A stretch of DNA of 64,000 nt from an uncultured Flaviramulus sp. (lineage in GTDB: Bacteria > Bacteroidota > Bacteroidia > Flavobacteriales > Flavobacteriaceae): the NCBI GenBank assembly GCA_947501105.1, contig CANMUP010000005.1, positions 406,556 to 470,555 on the forward strand, written 5' to 3'. Positions 34,041 through 42,973 of the stretch are shown one piece after another; positions within the stretch are counted from its first letter, which is position 1, and each line of letters starts with the position of its first letter. Position numbers and translations under genes: made by a program. Below the pieces are notes generated by a model. That model saw only the letters and a list, made by a program, of their open reading frames with translations, did no database searches and had not been told where the DNA came from.

Positions 34041-34631
34041 ATGAAATCAAAACTCTATTGGATTTTAACTTTATTTTTAGCTCTAAATTTGAATGCCCAA
34101 GAATCTAAGTTTGACATTGAGGCAAATTTCCCAATCGCTATTGGAGATAATTTTTTGGGAGACAACTATAACGGAATTATTGACTTGGGAATCAATTACA
34201 GGTTTCTGCAAAAAGAAGTTCTGAATTTAGGAGTATCCGCGAATTTTGGATTCTTTAAAAACACTAAATCAGGTACAACCGACCTGAATCAACTGTTTGA
34301 CGTAAAAATTATTCCTATTCAACCTCGCTTATTTGCAGAGTTTAATATTCCGAATTTAGAAAAACTTCATCCTCAAATCGGAATTGGATATTCAATACTT
34401 CTTTTTAATGCAGATTGGGCGGACAATCGAGGTGCTGAATTGCCCGCTGACATTGACGATAGCGAAGGTGGTTTTAATTTTAATTTAGGAATTGCATATG
34501 ATTTATCTGAAAAATTCTTTTTACAGGTACAATATGATTTTGTGAAAATCGGAGTTGAAAATGGAGTTCCAGATATAAGTTACAATACGAATATTAATAT
34601 TCTGAAATTCGGAATAGGATATAGAATATAA
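34041..34631 (+). CDS. C37: small outer-membrane beta-barrel protein
   Basis: 196 residues from the ATG at 34041 (TTG at 34029 in frame). Signal peptide MKSKLYWILTLFLALNLNAQ, then amphipathic strands alternating with turns (DLGINYRFLQKEVLNLGVSANFGFF, LHPQIGIGYSILLF, FNFNLGIAYDLSEKFFLQVQYDFVKIGV) and a C-terminal GIGYRI, typical of eight-stranded outer-membrane barrels of Bacteroidota. Function unknown. Confidence 0.8.
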   Translation: MKSKLYWILTLFLALNLNAQESKFDIEANFPIAIGDNFLGDNYNGIIDLGINYRFLQKEVLNLGVSANFGFFKNTKSGTTDLNQLFDVKIIPIQPRLFAEFNIPNLEKLHPQIGIGYSILLFNADWADNRGAELPADIDDSEGGFNFNLGIAYDLSEKFFLQVQYDFVKIGVENGVPDISYNTNINILKFGIGYRI

Positions 34632-34638
34632 AAACTAC

Positions 34639-34773
34639 CTACAACACCGTGTATAATTAATTGTTTTGGCTAGTCCTTACTTGGAAAATTCCTTCGGAAT
34701 TTTCTTGTGTCTGTTTTTGTTTACTAAATTAGTTGCTTAAACTCGCAACTAACCATACACAACAACGTTGGCA
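34639..34773 (+). repeat. attC37
   Basis: R'' CTACAAC mirrors C37's GTTGTAG. Arms GTGTATAATTAATTGT / GCAACTAACCATACAC. Stem GAAAATTCC/GGAATTTTC, loop TTC. R' GTTGGCA at 34767 opens C38. Confidence 0.85.
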
Positions 34774-34778
34774 ATAAT

Positions 34779-35648
34779 TTGAGAAAACCCATTTACATAT
34801 TAAACTTATTGATTATTCTATTGGCTTTTTCTTGTGGACAGAATTCATCTGAAAAAAAACTAAATGGAGATTGGTATGAAATTGAAAATGAATACAGCAC
34901 TTGGCATTTTCATCAAGATAGCCTTGTTTTCAAATTAGCAGGAATCACAGAAGAAAAAGTCGAATGGAGAGCAAACAAATCAGAAATTGAATTTGAACAT
35001 TCAACCTTCTACTGGAACTCATTAGGAAAACCTGTTGATACGATTAATAAAGTTTTGATTAATTACAAGCTTTCTGATAATAAGGACAGGTTTTTTGGAA
35101 CTTTAAAAAATAATTATGGAATACATAAATTCAGTTTGCTTAAAACCAAAAGCTATAATGAATATCTAAACAGAAAGTTTGGAATTGAATTTACCTTACC
35201 AAAAAACAATTCGCCTGAATCAATAGATGTCGACCCAATTTACGGAATGAAAATCTTTATGGGAATTTCGAATAATGAAGTAATTGGTAAAACTCAAATT
35301 TCGGAAAGCCTTAATAATTTAGAATTTGACATAAAGAGATTTAAGGATAGTATTAAACCTTATGAACAACATCAAATTGAGACGCACGATATGTTTTTGG
35401 ATAAGCGATTTCATTTAAGAGTTTTTGCGGACAAAAATATTTCTGATTCTACTATTACAAAATTTTTAAACGCTACGATTTCTCTCAAAAATTCAGAAGC
35501 TGACAAACACATACCTGAAAGATTTAGAGGGCAAAAACGAGATACTTTGCCGATTAGGATTTATAGAATATTTGAAAATAAAAATACAAATCCTCGGAAT
35601 TTAAGTGCAAGAGAAATAAAAACTCTTGCCAACAACGTGTATAATTAA
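34779..35648 (+). CDS. C38: lipoprotein with TTG start
   Basis: 289 residues; TTG at 34779 within the common leader TTGAGAAAA is the only start before the signal peptide. Lipobox AFSC with Cys19, then LNGDWYEIENEY (lipocalin-like opening) and a second domain from ~125 (FGIEFTLPKNN onward). The stop lies in attC38, giving the C-terminus LANNVYN. Confidence 0.72.
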   Translation: MRKPIYILNLLIILLAFSCGQNSSEKKLNGDWYEIENEYSTWHFHQDSLVFKLAGITEEKVEWRANKSEIEFEHSTFYWNSLGKPVDTINKVLINYKLSDNKDRFFGTLKNNYGIHKFSLLKTKSYNEYLNRKFGIEFTLPKNNSPESIDVDPIYGMKIFMGISNNEVIGKTQISESLNNLEFDIKRFKDSIKPYEQHQIETHDMFLDKRFHLRVFADKNISDSTITKFLNATISLKNSEADKHIPERFRGQKRDTLPIRIYRIFENKNTNPRNLSAREIKTLANNVYN

Positions 35649-35761
35649 TTGCTTTGGCAAGTACTTATTTGGAAAATTCCTTCGGAATTTTCTCGCGTTC
35701 GTTTTTGTTTACTAAATTAGTTGCTCAAACACGCAACTAACCATACACAATCACGTTGTGT
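35627..35761 (+). repeat. attC38
   Basis: R'' TGCCAAC mirrors C38's GTTGGCA; overlaps its stop. Arms GTGTATAATTAATTGC / GCAACTAACCATACAC. Stem GAAAATTCC/GGAATTTTC, loop TTC. R' GTTGTGT at 35755 opens C39. Confidence 0.85.
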
Positions 35762-35814
35762 GCCATATAACTCGACCGAAAATGTGATGCAAACTGTCTA
35801 ACAGTAAAAGAAAA

Positions 35815-36633
35815 TTGGAAGATAAACTTAAAATAGCCAAAAAAGGGGATATAAATGCCTTCAACGATATATTCAAGGAGTATACGAACTCCCTGAAACC
35901 GTATCTCTATAGACTGTTAACAAACCGAGAAGACGTAGAAGATTTTTATCACAACACATTTATCAAAGCATTTGAAAAGATTGGCACTTTTAAAGGAGAT
36001 GTTTCTCAGTTAAAATCATGGATATTTACGATTGCGACCCGACTTGTCATTAATCACCTAAACAAAAAGAAAAAATGGAAGGTGGATGCTCAAGATAAGT
36101 GTAGAGACAGCTTAGTTAGCAACCCTGAAGTTCAACAATCATTCGCAACAGCCGTGATGAAAAGTACTCATAACGAGTATGACGTTAAGGAACATATTGA
36201 TTTTTGCTTTACCTGCATTAACAAAACATTGGCTATAGATAAACAAGTAGCCATACTTTTGAAAAATGTGTTTGAATTTAAGGTACAAGAAGTGGCAGAA
36301 ATTATGGATAAATCTCATGGTCAAGTAAAACATCTTTTGGTGGATTCCCGAAAAGAAATGACCGATATTTTTGATGGAAGATGTGCCTTAATCAATCAGA
36401 ATGGAACCTGTCATCAATGTTCAGAATTGCAAGGTTTGTTTAATCCCAAAGCTGACTTTCAAAGAGAATCCTTAAAACTTACAATGGTTCAAGCAGCTAA
36501 TGATACCGATAGTAACCAACTTATGGATCTGAGAGAAGAAATCATAAAACAGGTCAATCCACTTAAAGCAGCTGGAACTGATTTGCACGATCATTTTATG
36601 CAGCACATGAAAAAAGTGAATGAATTGGACTAA
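35815..36633 (+). CDS. C39 gene a: ECF-type RNA polymerase sigma factor with C-terminal extension
   Basis: 272 residues, TTG start. Region 2 is visible at ~8-80 (AFNDIFKEYTNSLKPYLYRLL, DVEDFYHNTFIKAFEKI, LKSWIFTIATRLVINHL). Region 4 lies at ~135-180 (DKQVAILLKNVFEFKVQEVAEIMDKSHGQVKHLL). An unusual ~90-residue tail follows, with CALINQNGTCHQCSELQGLF, a possible metal-binding Cys cluster. Family role: redirecting transcription, possibly in response to a signal sensed by the tail. First gene of a three-gene cassette. Confidence 0.88.
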   Translation: MEDKLKIAKKGDINAFNDIFKEYTNSLKPYLYRLLTNREDVEDFYHNTFIKAFEKIGTFKGDVSQLKSWIFTIATRLVINHLNKKKKWKVDAQDKCRDSLVSNPEVQQSFATAVMKSTHNEYDVKEHIDFCFTCINKTLAIDKQVAILLKNVFEFKVQEVAEIMDKSHGQVKHLLVDSRKEMTDIFDGRCALINQNGTCHQCSELQGLFNPKADFQRESLKLTMVQAANDTDSNQLMDLREEIIKQVNPLKAAGTDLHDHFMQHMKKVNELD

Positions 36634-36694
36634 ATCTCGACCGTTTTTGAATGTTCAATTGTCTAACACATATAAACCTTAAAAAAGAATTAAA

Positions 36695-37090
36695 ATGACA
36701 ATTTACGAACATTCACTTTACACATTTGAGCTGTTAAAGGACGGCAAGATTTTACTTTTCAAATGGTCTGATGCCACAGAAAACATGACCATGGAAGATT
36801 ATCAGGAAGCATTACACAATTATGCAGGGTTTGGTACAGAATATCAAGTACCTGCCATGTTGGTTGATGTAAGAAACTTCAAATACAAAATGACTCCCGA
36901 GTTGGGCATTTGGAGAGATGAGCATATTTCTCCACGATATGCCAAATTTGGATTGAAGAAGTTTGCCTATATCGTTCCGTTAGGTGTAGTTGCTAAAATG
37001 AAAGATACCATGACACCTATAGAAAGAACTTTTGCAGAAGATTATTTTGAAGATGAACAAGAATCCATCAATTGGCTATTAAATCACTAA
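36695..37090 (+). CDS. C39 gene b: STAS-like small protein
   Basis: 131 residues, cytoplasmic. YTFELLKDGKILLFKWSDATENMTMEDYQEALHNYAGFG and MLVDVRNFKYKMTPELGIWRDEHISPRYAKFGLKKFAYIVP resemble a SpoIIAA/STAS-type alpha-beta fold used in phosphorelay or stress switches. Between a sigma factor and a membrane protein, a regulatory role is plausible; the family call is tentative. Confidence 0.68.
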   Translation: MTIYEHSLYTFELLKDGKILLFKWSDATENMTMEDYQEALHNYAGFGTEYQVPAMLVDVRNFKYKMTPELGIWRDEHISPRYAKFGLKKFAYIVPLGVVAKMKDTMTPIERTFAEDYFEDEQESINWLLNH

Positions 37091-37092
37091 TT

Positions 37093-37572
37093 ATGACGCC
37101 ATTTATAATAGGAAATATTCAGTTTACACTATCTCTTATAGTTTACATCTGTATAGCAGTTTGGTATGTTTATCCTGCTTTGAAAAACAAGGAATGGAAC
37201 AAAGCACTTGTCCCACTTCTTTTGGTTCATGTCTTTAGGTATGGGCCTTTGACGCTTTTAATGCCAGGACAAGTGAGTACTGAAGCTCCATTAGATGTAG
37301 CCCAAACCATTGCTTATGGAGATTTGATTTCGGGAGTTCTAGCTTTGACAACGGCTATTATGGTTTGGAACAAAGTAAACGGAGCTAAATTATTGGTTTG
37401 GCTATTTACAATAATCGGATTTGGAGACGTAGTTGTCGCGTCAGCAAAAGGAATTGGAGCAGGTTTGTTGGACATGGATATGGGATTCAACCTGTATATT
37501 TTGAACTTCTACGTTCCAATGTTGATAATAACTCACATTATGATTGTGCTACTACTGATAAAGAAAAAATAA
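37093..37572 (+). CDS. C39 gene c: five-helix membrane protein
   Basis: 159 residues from the ATG at 37093, 2 nt after the stop of gene b; start at 37072 would overlap gene b. Five hydrophobic segments (about 8-28, 40-58, 78-97, 105-123, 133-155) with short loops. Possibly the output or sensor of the C39 regulatory set. No family recognised. Confidence 0.7.
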   Translation: MTPFIIGNIQFTLSLIVYICIAVWYVYPALKNKEWNKALVPLLLVHVFRYGPLTLLMPGQVSTEAPLDVAQTIAYGDLISGVLALTTAIMVWNKVNGAKLLVWLFTIIGFGDVVVASAKGIGAGLLDMDMGFNLYILNFYVPMLIITHIMIVLLLIKKK

Positions 37573-37585
37573 ATATAAATACGGC

Positions 37586-37716
37586 ACACAACAAGGTATA
37601 TAAGCAATAGCGGTTTGAGTGCTAACTTGAACCGCTTTTTGCGTTTTAATTAGTATCTTGTTAATTGAAAAACAGTAGTTGTTAATCCGCTACTGCTCAT
37701 ATACAAACCGTTGTGC
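37586..37716 (+). repeat. attC39 (divergent interior)
   Basis: R'' ACACAAC mirrors C39's GTTGTGT. Arms GTATATAAGCAATAGCGG / CCGCTACTGCTCATATAC, a covarying variant. The centre has AATTA/TTAATT-type pairing instead of the usual hairpin. R' GTTGTGC at 37710 opens C40. Confidence 0.8.
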
Positions 37717-37731
37717 GTCATTTGAGAAACT

Positions 37732-38223
37732 ATGCAGATTGATAAGAAAGAAATTAAACCAATTACAGATATTTTAGGTCTTGCTGTACTCGATTCTCAA
37801 AGATTAGAATATGCAATTGGATTTCTAATGCTTCCTTCAAGAAAAGATTTTGATTTCACAAATAAAAATCAGGATGATGAAATTGACGAATATATGCTCA
37901 ACCTTTCTAAAAAAACGTTAGGAACTTTAATGAAACAATTAGGGAAACTAATTGAGGTTAGCGATGGATTCATTGAAAGGTTGGAAGAGGCATTAGATGC
38001 TCGAAATTATTTAATTCATAGATTTTTAAACCATCAAGGAGAGAAATTTTTAACAAGAGATGGACGAATTGAAGTTCTAAAATTAGTTAAAGAAAAAAGA
38101 AAAATTCTTTATGAATGTTATTTTTTTCTTGACCCATTTATTCAAATCCTTATGGAATTAAGGGGTTTTCCTGCCGAATATTTTATTAATGAAATACCAG
38201 AAAAGTATGAGAGAGATGAATAA
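37732..38223 (+). CDS. C40 gene a: HEPN-like helical protein
   Basis: 163 residues, all-helical, cytoplasmic. Around residues 88-97, LDARNYLIHRFL contains R-N-x-x-x-H, the Rx4H motif of HEPN nucleases and nucleotide-binding proteins. The start LDSQRLEYAIGFLML and the C-terminal long helix fit a HEPN fold. It overlaps gene b, so the pair may be a toxin-antitoxin-like or defence unit; that is inference. Confidence 0.7.
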   Translation: MQIDKKEIKPITDILGLAVLDSQRLEYAIGFLMLPSRKDFDFTNKNQDDEIDEYMLNLSKKTLGTLMKQLGKLIEVSDGFIERLEEALDARNYLIHRFLNHQGEKFLTRDGRIEVLKLVKEKRKILYECYFFLDPFIQILMELRGFPAEYFINEIPEKYERDE

Positions 38224-38608
38224 AAAATATCTGATAGAAATTGATGGAAAATTAATTGGCTACTCTGATTTAGAGAAAGCTGATGCACCAATGGGAGTTG
38301 CATTTGGACTGATTGAATTTAACGGAATTGAGTCGCCTTACGAATTCTTTAAAGAATACTGTTTGAAAAACAATATTGTTATAAATACTGACGACCCAGA
38401 ATTTGAATTTATCGACACTCAAGTGATATCAGGTTTAAAAGTATTTAGACAAGATAGACTGGAAATAAAAGGCGTAGCTGGAAATGCAATTACAGGAATG
38501 AAAGAAGATGGATATGAAATTTCAATTTTAGGTATTAATTATCCTTTTTACGAAGAGGAATTTCCGCATCACGTAAAGGAGTATGAAAATATGTTCGGAA
38601 AAGAATAA
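38216..38608 (+). CDS. C40 gene b: small protein of a recurrent unknown family
   Basis: 130 residues from the ATG at 38216, overlapping the end of gene a by 8 nt (ATG at 38207 also in frame). KYLIEIDGKLIGYSDLEKADAPMGVAFGLIEF and the C-terminal LGINYPFYEEEFPHHVKEYENMF form a pattern I recall from many bacterial hypothetical proteins with no assigned function. Possible partner of the HEPN-like protein. Confidence 0.72.
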   Translation: MNKKYLIEIDGKLIGYSDLEKADAPMGVAFGLIEFNGIESPYEFFKEYCLKNNIVINTDDPEFEFIDTQVISGLKVFRQDRLEIKGVAGNAITGMKEDGYEISILGINYPFYEEEFPHHVKEYENMFGKE

Positions 38609-38616
38609 AAACGAAC

Positions 38617-38748
38617 GCACAACAACGTATAAAATTAATTGCTTGGTACGAGCCTGCTTACGAAAATCCTTGCGGATTTTCTATTCGGTTTGTATTTGCT
38701 AAATTCGTTGCTTAACCACGCAACTAATCTTATACAAAACCGTTGCCA
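38617..38748 (+). repeat. attC40
   Basis: R'' GCACAAC mirrors C40's GTTGTGC. Arms GTATAAAATTAATTGC / GCAACTAATCTTATAC. Stem GAAAATCC/GGATTTTC, loop TTGC. R' GTTGCCA at 38742 opens C41. Confidence 0.85.
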
Positions 38749-38759
38749 GTAATACCGAA

Positions 38760-39848
38760 ATGAACATAGAATTAGAAAACCTACAATCGACAATTAAAAG
38801 AAAATACAGTTTTAAATACAAACCTGAATTTTCTGAGTCTTTCAAAACAGACATTAAAGAAAGTCAAATAATTCCTTTAACTATTGAGGTATTCGAAAAA
38901 CTTGAATGGCCAATTGTTTTTACAGATAAAAATTCTGTAGAAGCGAAAAGAAAAGGAGATTGGAATAAACTTACTGAAAAAATAACTATTACAAAAAAGG
39001 CTTCTGGACGAATAGAAGTTCATAGCAAAACAATCGAAGGAAATTTTATTGATTTTGGTAAGAACTCTAAAAGAACAGGATTGTTCATTGCTCTTTTTCA
39101 AAAGCTAGCAACTGAATATAACGAGAGTGGAAAACTCGTTGAATTAGAAACTGAACTTGAAAAACAAAATAGTTGGGCTGATTATGAAATTCCGACTGAA
39201 TTGCCAAAACCAAAAGAATTTGGAAAACCAAACTTTACTCTTTCAATAATTGGTGGTCTATTTATTGCAATTTTATTTGGAATATTATTAGCATTTTTAA
39301 CTGTAAATTTCACCTATATCATTGGAATTTATGAACTTGGTATTGGAATCGGAATCGGATATTTCTTTGGACAAGTTTTAAAAAAAACTAATTATATAGA
39401 ATTTCGCCCAATTAAATTTATAATTGGAGGAATGATGGTTATAATGTTTATTACTAACCAGTTTACCCAATATCAATTAATAATCGCAGAAAACAATGTT
39501 ACTGGACTTGACTTTTTTGAATTTATGAAAATGCGATTTGAACATGGTTTAACAATAAAGGATTTGAATACAGGTTGGATAGGACTTACTTTGAGTTGGA
39601 TTTTTCAAATGGTTTTTCCATACTTTTTAGCTGTTGGTAGAGTTGCGGGAATTACAGCGAACTATATGATTGGAAAAATTCCAGAAAAAGTACTTGAATA
39701 CGCGATTTATCTTTTCGAAATGGAAAAGTCGGAAAGTGAAGTTAGAGCTGAATTAGCACAAAAAGGCTGGAATAAAAAGTCTGACCAAGATGATGTTATA
39801 CAAGCAATTGTTGAGATAAGTGGATTTCATCAAGTTAATCGAGAATAA
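38760..39848 (+). CDS. C41: multi-pass membrane protein with N-terminal cytoplasmic domain
   Basis: 362 residues. Residues 1-150 are soluble and contain a duplicated-type beta domain (VFEKLEWPIVFTDKNSVEAKRKGDW, GRIEVHSKTIEG); five hydrophobic segments follow between ~160 and ~305, and the C-terminus is charged (MEKSESEVRAELAQKGW). No family recognised. Confidence 0.72.
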   Translation: MNIELENLQSTIKRKYSFKYKPEFSESFKTDIKESQIIPLTIEVFEKLEWPIVFTDKNSVEAKRKGDWNKLTEKITITKKASGRIEVHSKTIEGNFIDFGKNSKRTGLFIALFQKLATEYNESGKLVELETELEKQNSWADYEIPTELPKPKEFGKPNFTLSIIGGLFIAILFGILLAFLTVNFTYIIGIYELGIGIGIGYFFGQVLKKTNYIEFRPIKFIIGGMMVIMFITNQFTQYQLIIAENNVTGLDFFEFMKMRFEHGLTIKDLNTGWIGLTLSWIFQMVFPYFLAVGRVAGITANYMIGKIPEKVLEYAIYLFEMEKSESEVRAELAQKGWNKKSDQDDVIQAIVEISGFHQVNRE

Positions 39849-39858
39849 AAAGTACTAC

Positions 39859-39991
39859 TGGCAACACCGTGTATAATTCATTGCTAGTTCTAGCCTACTT
39901 GGAAATTCCTTCGGAATTTCCTCTGGTTCGTTTTAGTTTACTAATTTAGTTGCTGAAACACGCAACGAAATCATACACAAACACGTTACCA
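39859..39991 (+). repeat. attC41
   Basis: R'' TGGCAAC mirrors C41's GTTGCCA. Arms GTGTATAATTCATTGC / GCAACGAAATCATACAC. Stem GGAAATTCC/GGAATTTCC, loop TTC. R' GTTACCA at 39985 opens C42. Confidence 0.85.
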
Positions 39992-40005
39992 GCAAGCTAA
40001 AAAAA

Positions 40006-40923
40006 ATGACAGAAATAGAATATTATTTAGTGGATGTTTTCACCTCATTAAAATATGGAGGAAATCAACTAGCAGTTTTCGTTGATTTCAAAAATGAAGT
40101 TTCTACCGAAAATATGTTCAATATTGCAAGGGAACTTAATTTTCCTGAAATAACATTTATCAAAGAAAATCATAACGACGAAATTTTTAATGTTAGAATT
40201 TTCACACCTGAATATGAAGTTCCTTTTGCAGGTCATCCATCATTAGGAACTGCTTTTATTATTTCAAAATACTTATTACCAAAACCAAAGAAAAGTATAA
40301 CCCTAAATTTAAAACATTCAAATATTATTATTGATTTAACTTCTATTAATGATATTGATAAAAGTGATTTTATAATGGAACAAGCCGAACCAGAGTTTAT
40401 CACGACTTACAAACATCAAGAAGTTGCTAATGGATTAGGCATACAACTAGAAGTTCTGGATATCCAAAAACCAATAGAAGAAGTAAGTACAGGGTTGCCA
40501 TATATTATTATTCCTATTATTAATTTAGAAAAAATCAACCAAATAAAACTTGATTCAAGAAAAGTTATAGATTTTTTAACCCAAAATAAGAAATACAAAA
40601 CTAATAGTCAAACTGGTCTAACTACTTCTTTATTTTTTGTTACCGACGAAACTTTTGATAAATCGAATAGCTTTAATACTAGAATGTTTTGTGTCGAAAA
40701 TGAAAATTTAATAGAAGATGCAGCTACAGGAAGTGCAAATGGTTGTTTCCTTGCTTACTTATTAAAAAATAAATCAACTGAAATATCTTCAATGGTAGAA
40801 CAAGGATTTCAAATGGGAAGAAAATCATACATATATCTAAATGGAAAGCTTAAAAACGATAAATACTGCTTAAAAGTTGGTGGACAAGTTGTTGACGTAA
40901 GCAAAGGTAAATGGAAAGTATAG
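40006..40923 (+). CDS. C42: PhzF-family isomerase-like enzyme
   Basis: 305 residues, full length for PhzF (two-lobed, ~280-300). Markers: VDVFTSLKYGGNQLAVF at the start, catalytic Glu48 in NFPEITFI, VPFAGHPSLGTAF, and the C-lobe EDAATGSANGCFLAYL with GFQMGRKSYI. PhzF catalyses isomerisation in phenazine synthesis; most relatives have unknown substrates. Cytoplasmic. Confidence 0.93.
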   Translation: MTEIEYYLVDVFTSLKYGGNQLAVFVDFKNEVSTENMFNIARELNFPEITFIKENHNDEIFNVRIFTPEYEVPFAGHPSLGTAFIISKYLLPKPKKSITLNLKHSNIIIDLTSINDIDKSDFIMEQAEPEFITTYKHQEVANGLGIQLEVLDIQKPIEEVSTGLPYIIIPIINLEKINQIKLDSRKVIDFLTQNKKYKTNSQTGLTTSLFFVTDETFDKSNSFNTRMFCVENENLIEDAATGSANGCFLAYLLKNKSTEISSMVEQGFQMGRKSYIYLNGKLKNDKYCLKVGGQVVDVSKGKWKV

Positions 40924-40928
40924 CCAGC

Positions 40929-41060
40929 TGGTAACAACGTGTATATTTAATTGCTAGTTCTGTGTGTACTCGGAAAATCCTACGGATTTTCCTTAGGTTC
41001 GTTTTCTTTTGCTAACTTAGTTCTTGCCAACGCAACTAACCATACACAAACACGTTGTGT
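40929..41060 (+). repeat. attC42
   Basis: R'' TGGTAAC mirrors C42's GTTACCA. Arms GTGTATATTTAATTGC / GCAACTAACCATACAC. Stem GGAAAATCC/GGATTTTCC, loop TAC. R' GTTGTGT at 41054 opens C43. Confidence 0.85.
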
Positions 41061-41312
41061 GTAATTATGACTCGCCCTGAAAAAAGGCTATATTAACACC
41101 ATTCCTTATGAAACGAAACCCTTAATGAATGATGTATTATCGTCCTTGCTCTTTGTGTAACTTAAGATAAGGTCAATTTTATAATTATGACATAAAAATG
41201 GGCATTCATCCATAGAGAATTGTTTCTAGCCTTCAGGTTTACCCCATTAAACGAAAACTGAAACCATTATAAAAGGATAAAAAGTAACTTAAGCTATCCT
41301 TAATAAAAAAAT
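41061..41312 (+). other. Long noncoding leader of cassette C43
   Basis: About 250 nt before the glycosidase gene with no reading frame worth calling. It holds a direct repeat GTAACTTAAG at 41157 and 41284; no TAnnTTTG element is evident. Unusually long for this array, where leaders are 5-60 nt. Confidence 0.5.
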
Positions 41313-42608
41313 ATGGAAACAAAATTTAAATTACTCAGGGTATTCTTCTTATTGATTTTAGTTATGAGTTGCGATAAAGACACCGTTATAGATAATGAAT
41401 TGACCAATGATGTTCTTGAAAAAGCTTATCAAGAAATACTATATCAGAAAAACCAACCGGATCCCACCGAAGTAATAAAGAATAACTCTCTAAAAATTTA
41501 TGTTCACTATATGCCTTGGTTTTTTAATATGGAGCAAGATGGTTATTGGGGACAACATTGGACTATGACCAATAAAGACCCAAATGTTATGGATGAAAAT
41601 GGTAAAAGAGAAATTGCTTCTCATTACTATCCATTAATAGGGGTATATTCTTCTAATGATAATGATTTGCAAGAATATCATTTGTTATTAATGAAATTAT
41701 CGGGCATTGATGGTGTTATCTTTGACTGGTATAGTAGTAGAGATGTAAACGATTATAATGCATTAAAAAATAGCACAGAGTCCTTTATTACAGAGATTGA
41801 AGATGTAGGGTTGGAATTTGCGATAATGTATGAAGATAAGACTGCACAATATACAACGCAAGAAGGAGGTAGTTCAATTATTAATAATGCGGTTGTAGAT
41901 TTACAATATATTCAAGACACTTATTTTACAAGCGAAAATTATATAAAAATAAATGATTCGGAGCTCCTATTCCTTTTTGGATCAAATTATATTACAGATC
42001 CCCTAGATTGGGAAATCATAATTCCTCAATTAAATTCTACGCCCTACTTTATGAGTTTATGGGAAACTAGCGATAGGTTAGGACAATATGCTGGCGGAGA
42101 ATTTAGTTGGATAGATTCAAATCACATGACTACATTATCTAATTACTATCAATATTGTATTCAAAATAATATACAAACTGTGGGAGGTGTATATCCAGGA
42201 TTTAATGACTTTTATTATGAAGGCGGATGGAGACCAACTACAGACAATGATTGGGTGATTTCTCACAGCGGAACTCAGGTTTTGAATGAAACCTTAACAC
42301 TAACCGATTCTTCTCCTGTAGAGTTTATTCAATTGATTACTTGGAATGATTTTGGGGAAGGAACTATGATAGAACCTACAAATGAATTCGGGTTTTCATA
42401 TCTAGAGGAAATTCAATCTTATACAGGGGTTTCCTACACTTTTGATGATTTACAATTGCCTTATAGACTTTACTTATTAAGAAAAAAACATAAAAAAAAT
42501 AACCGAATCCAAACTATTTTGGATCGCGTATATCAATTTATTTTTATGCTAGATTTAGATCATGCAAAAACCCTATTATCTACTTTAGAAAAAAAATACG
42601 CCATTTAA
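41313..42608 (+). CDS. C43: GH71/GH99-like glycosidase lipoprotein
   Basis: 431 residues; lipobox VMSC with Cys20. The catalytic region starts KIYVHYMPWFF and continues GYWGQHWTMTNKDP, SHYYPLIGVYSSND, LMKLSGIDGVIFDWYSSRD and GLEFAIMYEDK, the pattern of glycoside hydrolase family 71/99-like domains (endo-alpha-mannosidase type). Predicted surface or periplasmic polysaccharide hydrolase. The C-terminal ~50 residues are a basic helical tail. Base and gene style differ from the surrounding small cassettes. Confidence 0.85.
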   Translation: METKFKLLRVFFLLILVMSCDKDTVIDNELTNDVLEKAYQEILYQKNQPDPTEVIKNNSLKIYVHYMPWFFNMEQDGYWGQHWTMTNKDPNVMDENGKREIASHYYPLIGVYSSNDNDLQEYHLLLMKLSGIDGVIFDWYSSRDVNDYNALKNSTESFITEIEDVGLEFAIMYEDKTAQYTTQEGGSSIINNAVVDLQYIQDTYFTSENYIKINDSELLFLFGSNYITDPLDWEIIIPQLNSTPYFMSLWETSDRLGQYAGGEFSWIDSNHMTTLSNYYQYCIQNNIQTVGGVYPGFNDFYYEGGWRPTTDNDWVISHSGTQVLNETLTLTDSSPVEFIQLITWNDFGEGTMIEPTNEFGFSYLEEIQSYTGVSYTFDDLQLPYRLYLLRKKHKKNNRIQTILDRVYQFIFMLDLDHAKTLLSTLEKKYAI

Positions 42609-42689
42609 CGCATATCATTAATATAAAGTAAGAGGTTTAAGTGATACGCTATATCTCATATCTCTTTACTAATAACAGATTAGACACTC

Positions 42690-42968
42690 TTGATATACCA
42701 TGCCAACGGACAATTAATGAGTATCGAAAAGTTTTGCAAACAAAATGGAAAATCAACACCAATAACAACTAAATATTATCAAAAAAAGCAAAGAAAATGT
42801 GTTATGCGATATGTTAATAATCGAGGAAATATAAAACTCGTTGAGAAATGGGAGACTTATCATGAGAATGGAAAACATGAATTAAAAAAAGAGTAAGGCA
42901 AGAATTTGAAAGAATGGGGTTAAAATGGAAAAATTATAAGAGAAACAAGAAAGAAATCGGAATATAAA
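42690..42968 (+). pseudogene. Decayed MORN-variant (YwqK-like) gene in C43
   Basis: One frame reads MORN-type repeats (IYHANGQLMSIEKF, KLVEKWETYHENGKHELKKE), then an in-frame TAA (42894), LKEWG, another TAA (42921) and NGKIIRETRKKSEY, running to attC43. The 5' part is missing (a stop lies just upstream and there is no ATG). Likely the original cargo of this cassette, broken when the glycosidase segment arrived. Confidence 0.6.
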
Positions 42969-42973
42969 ACTAC

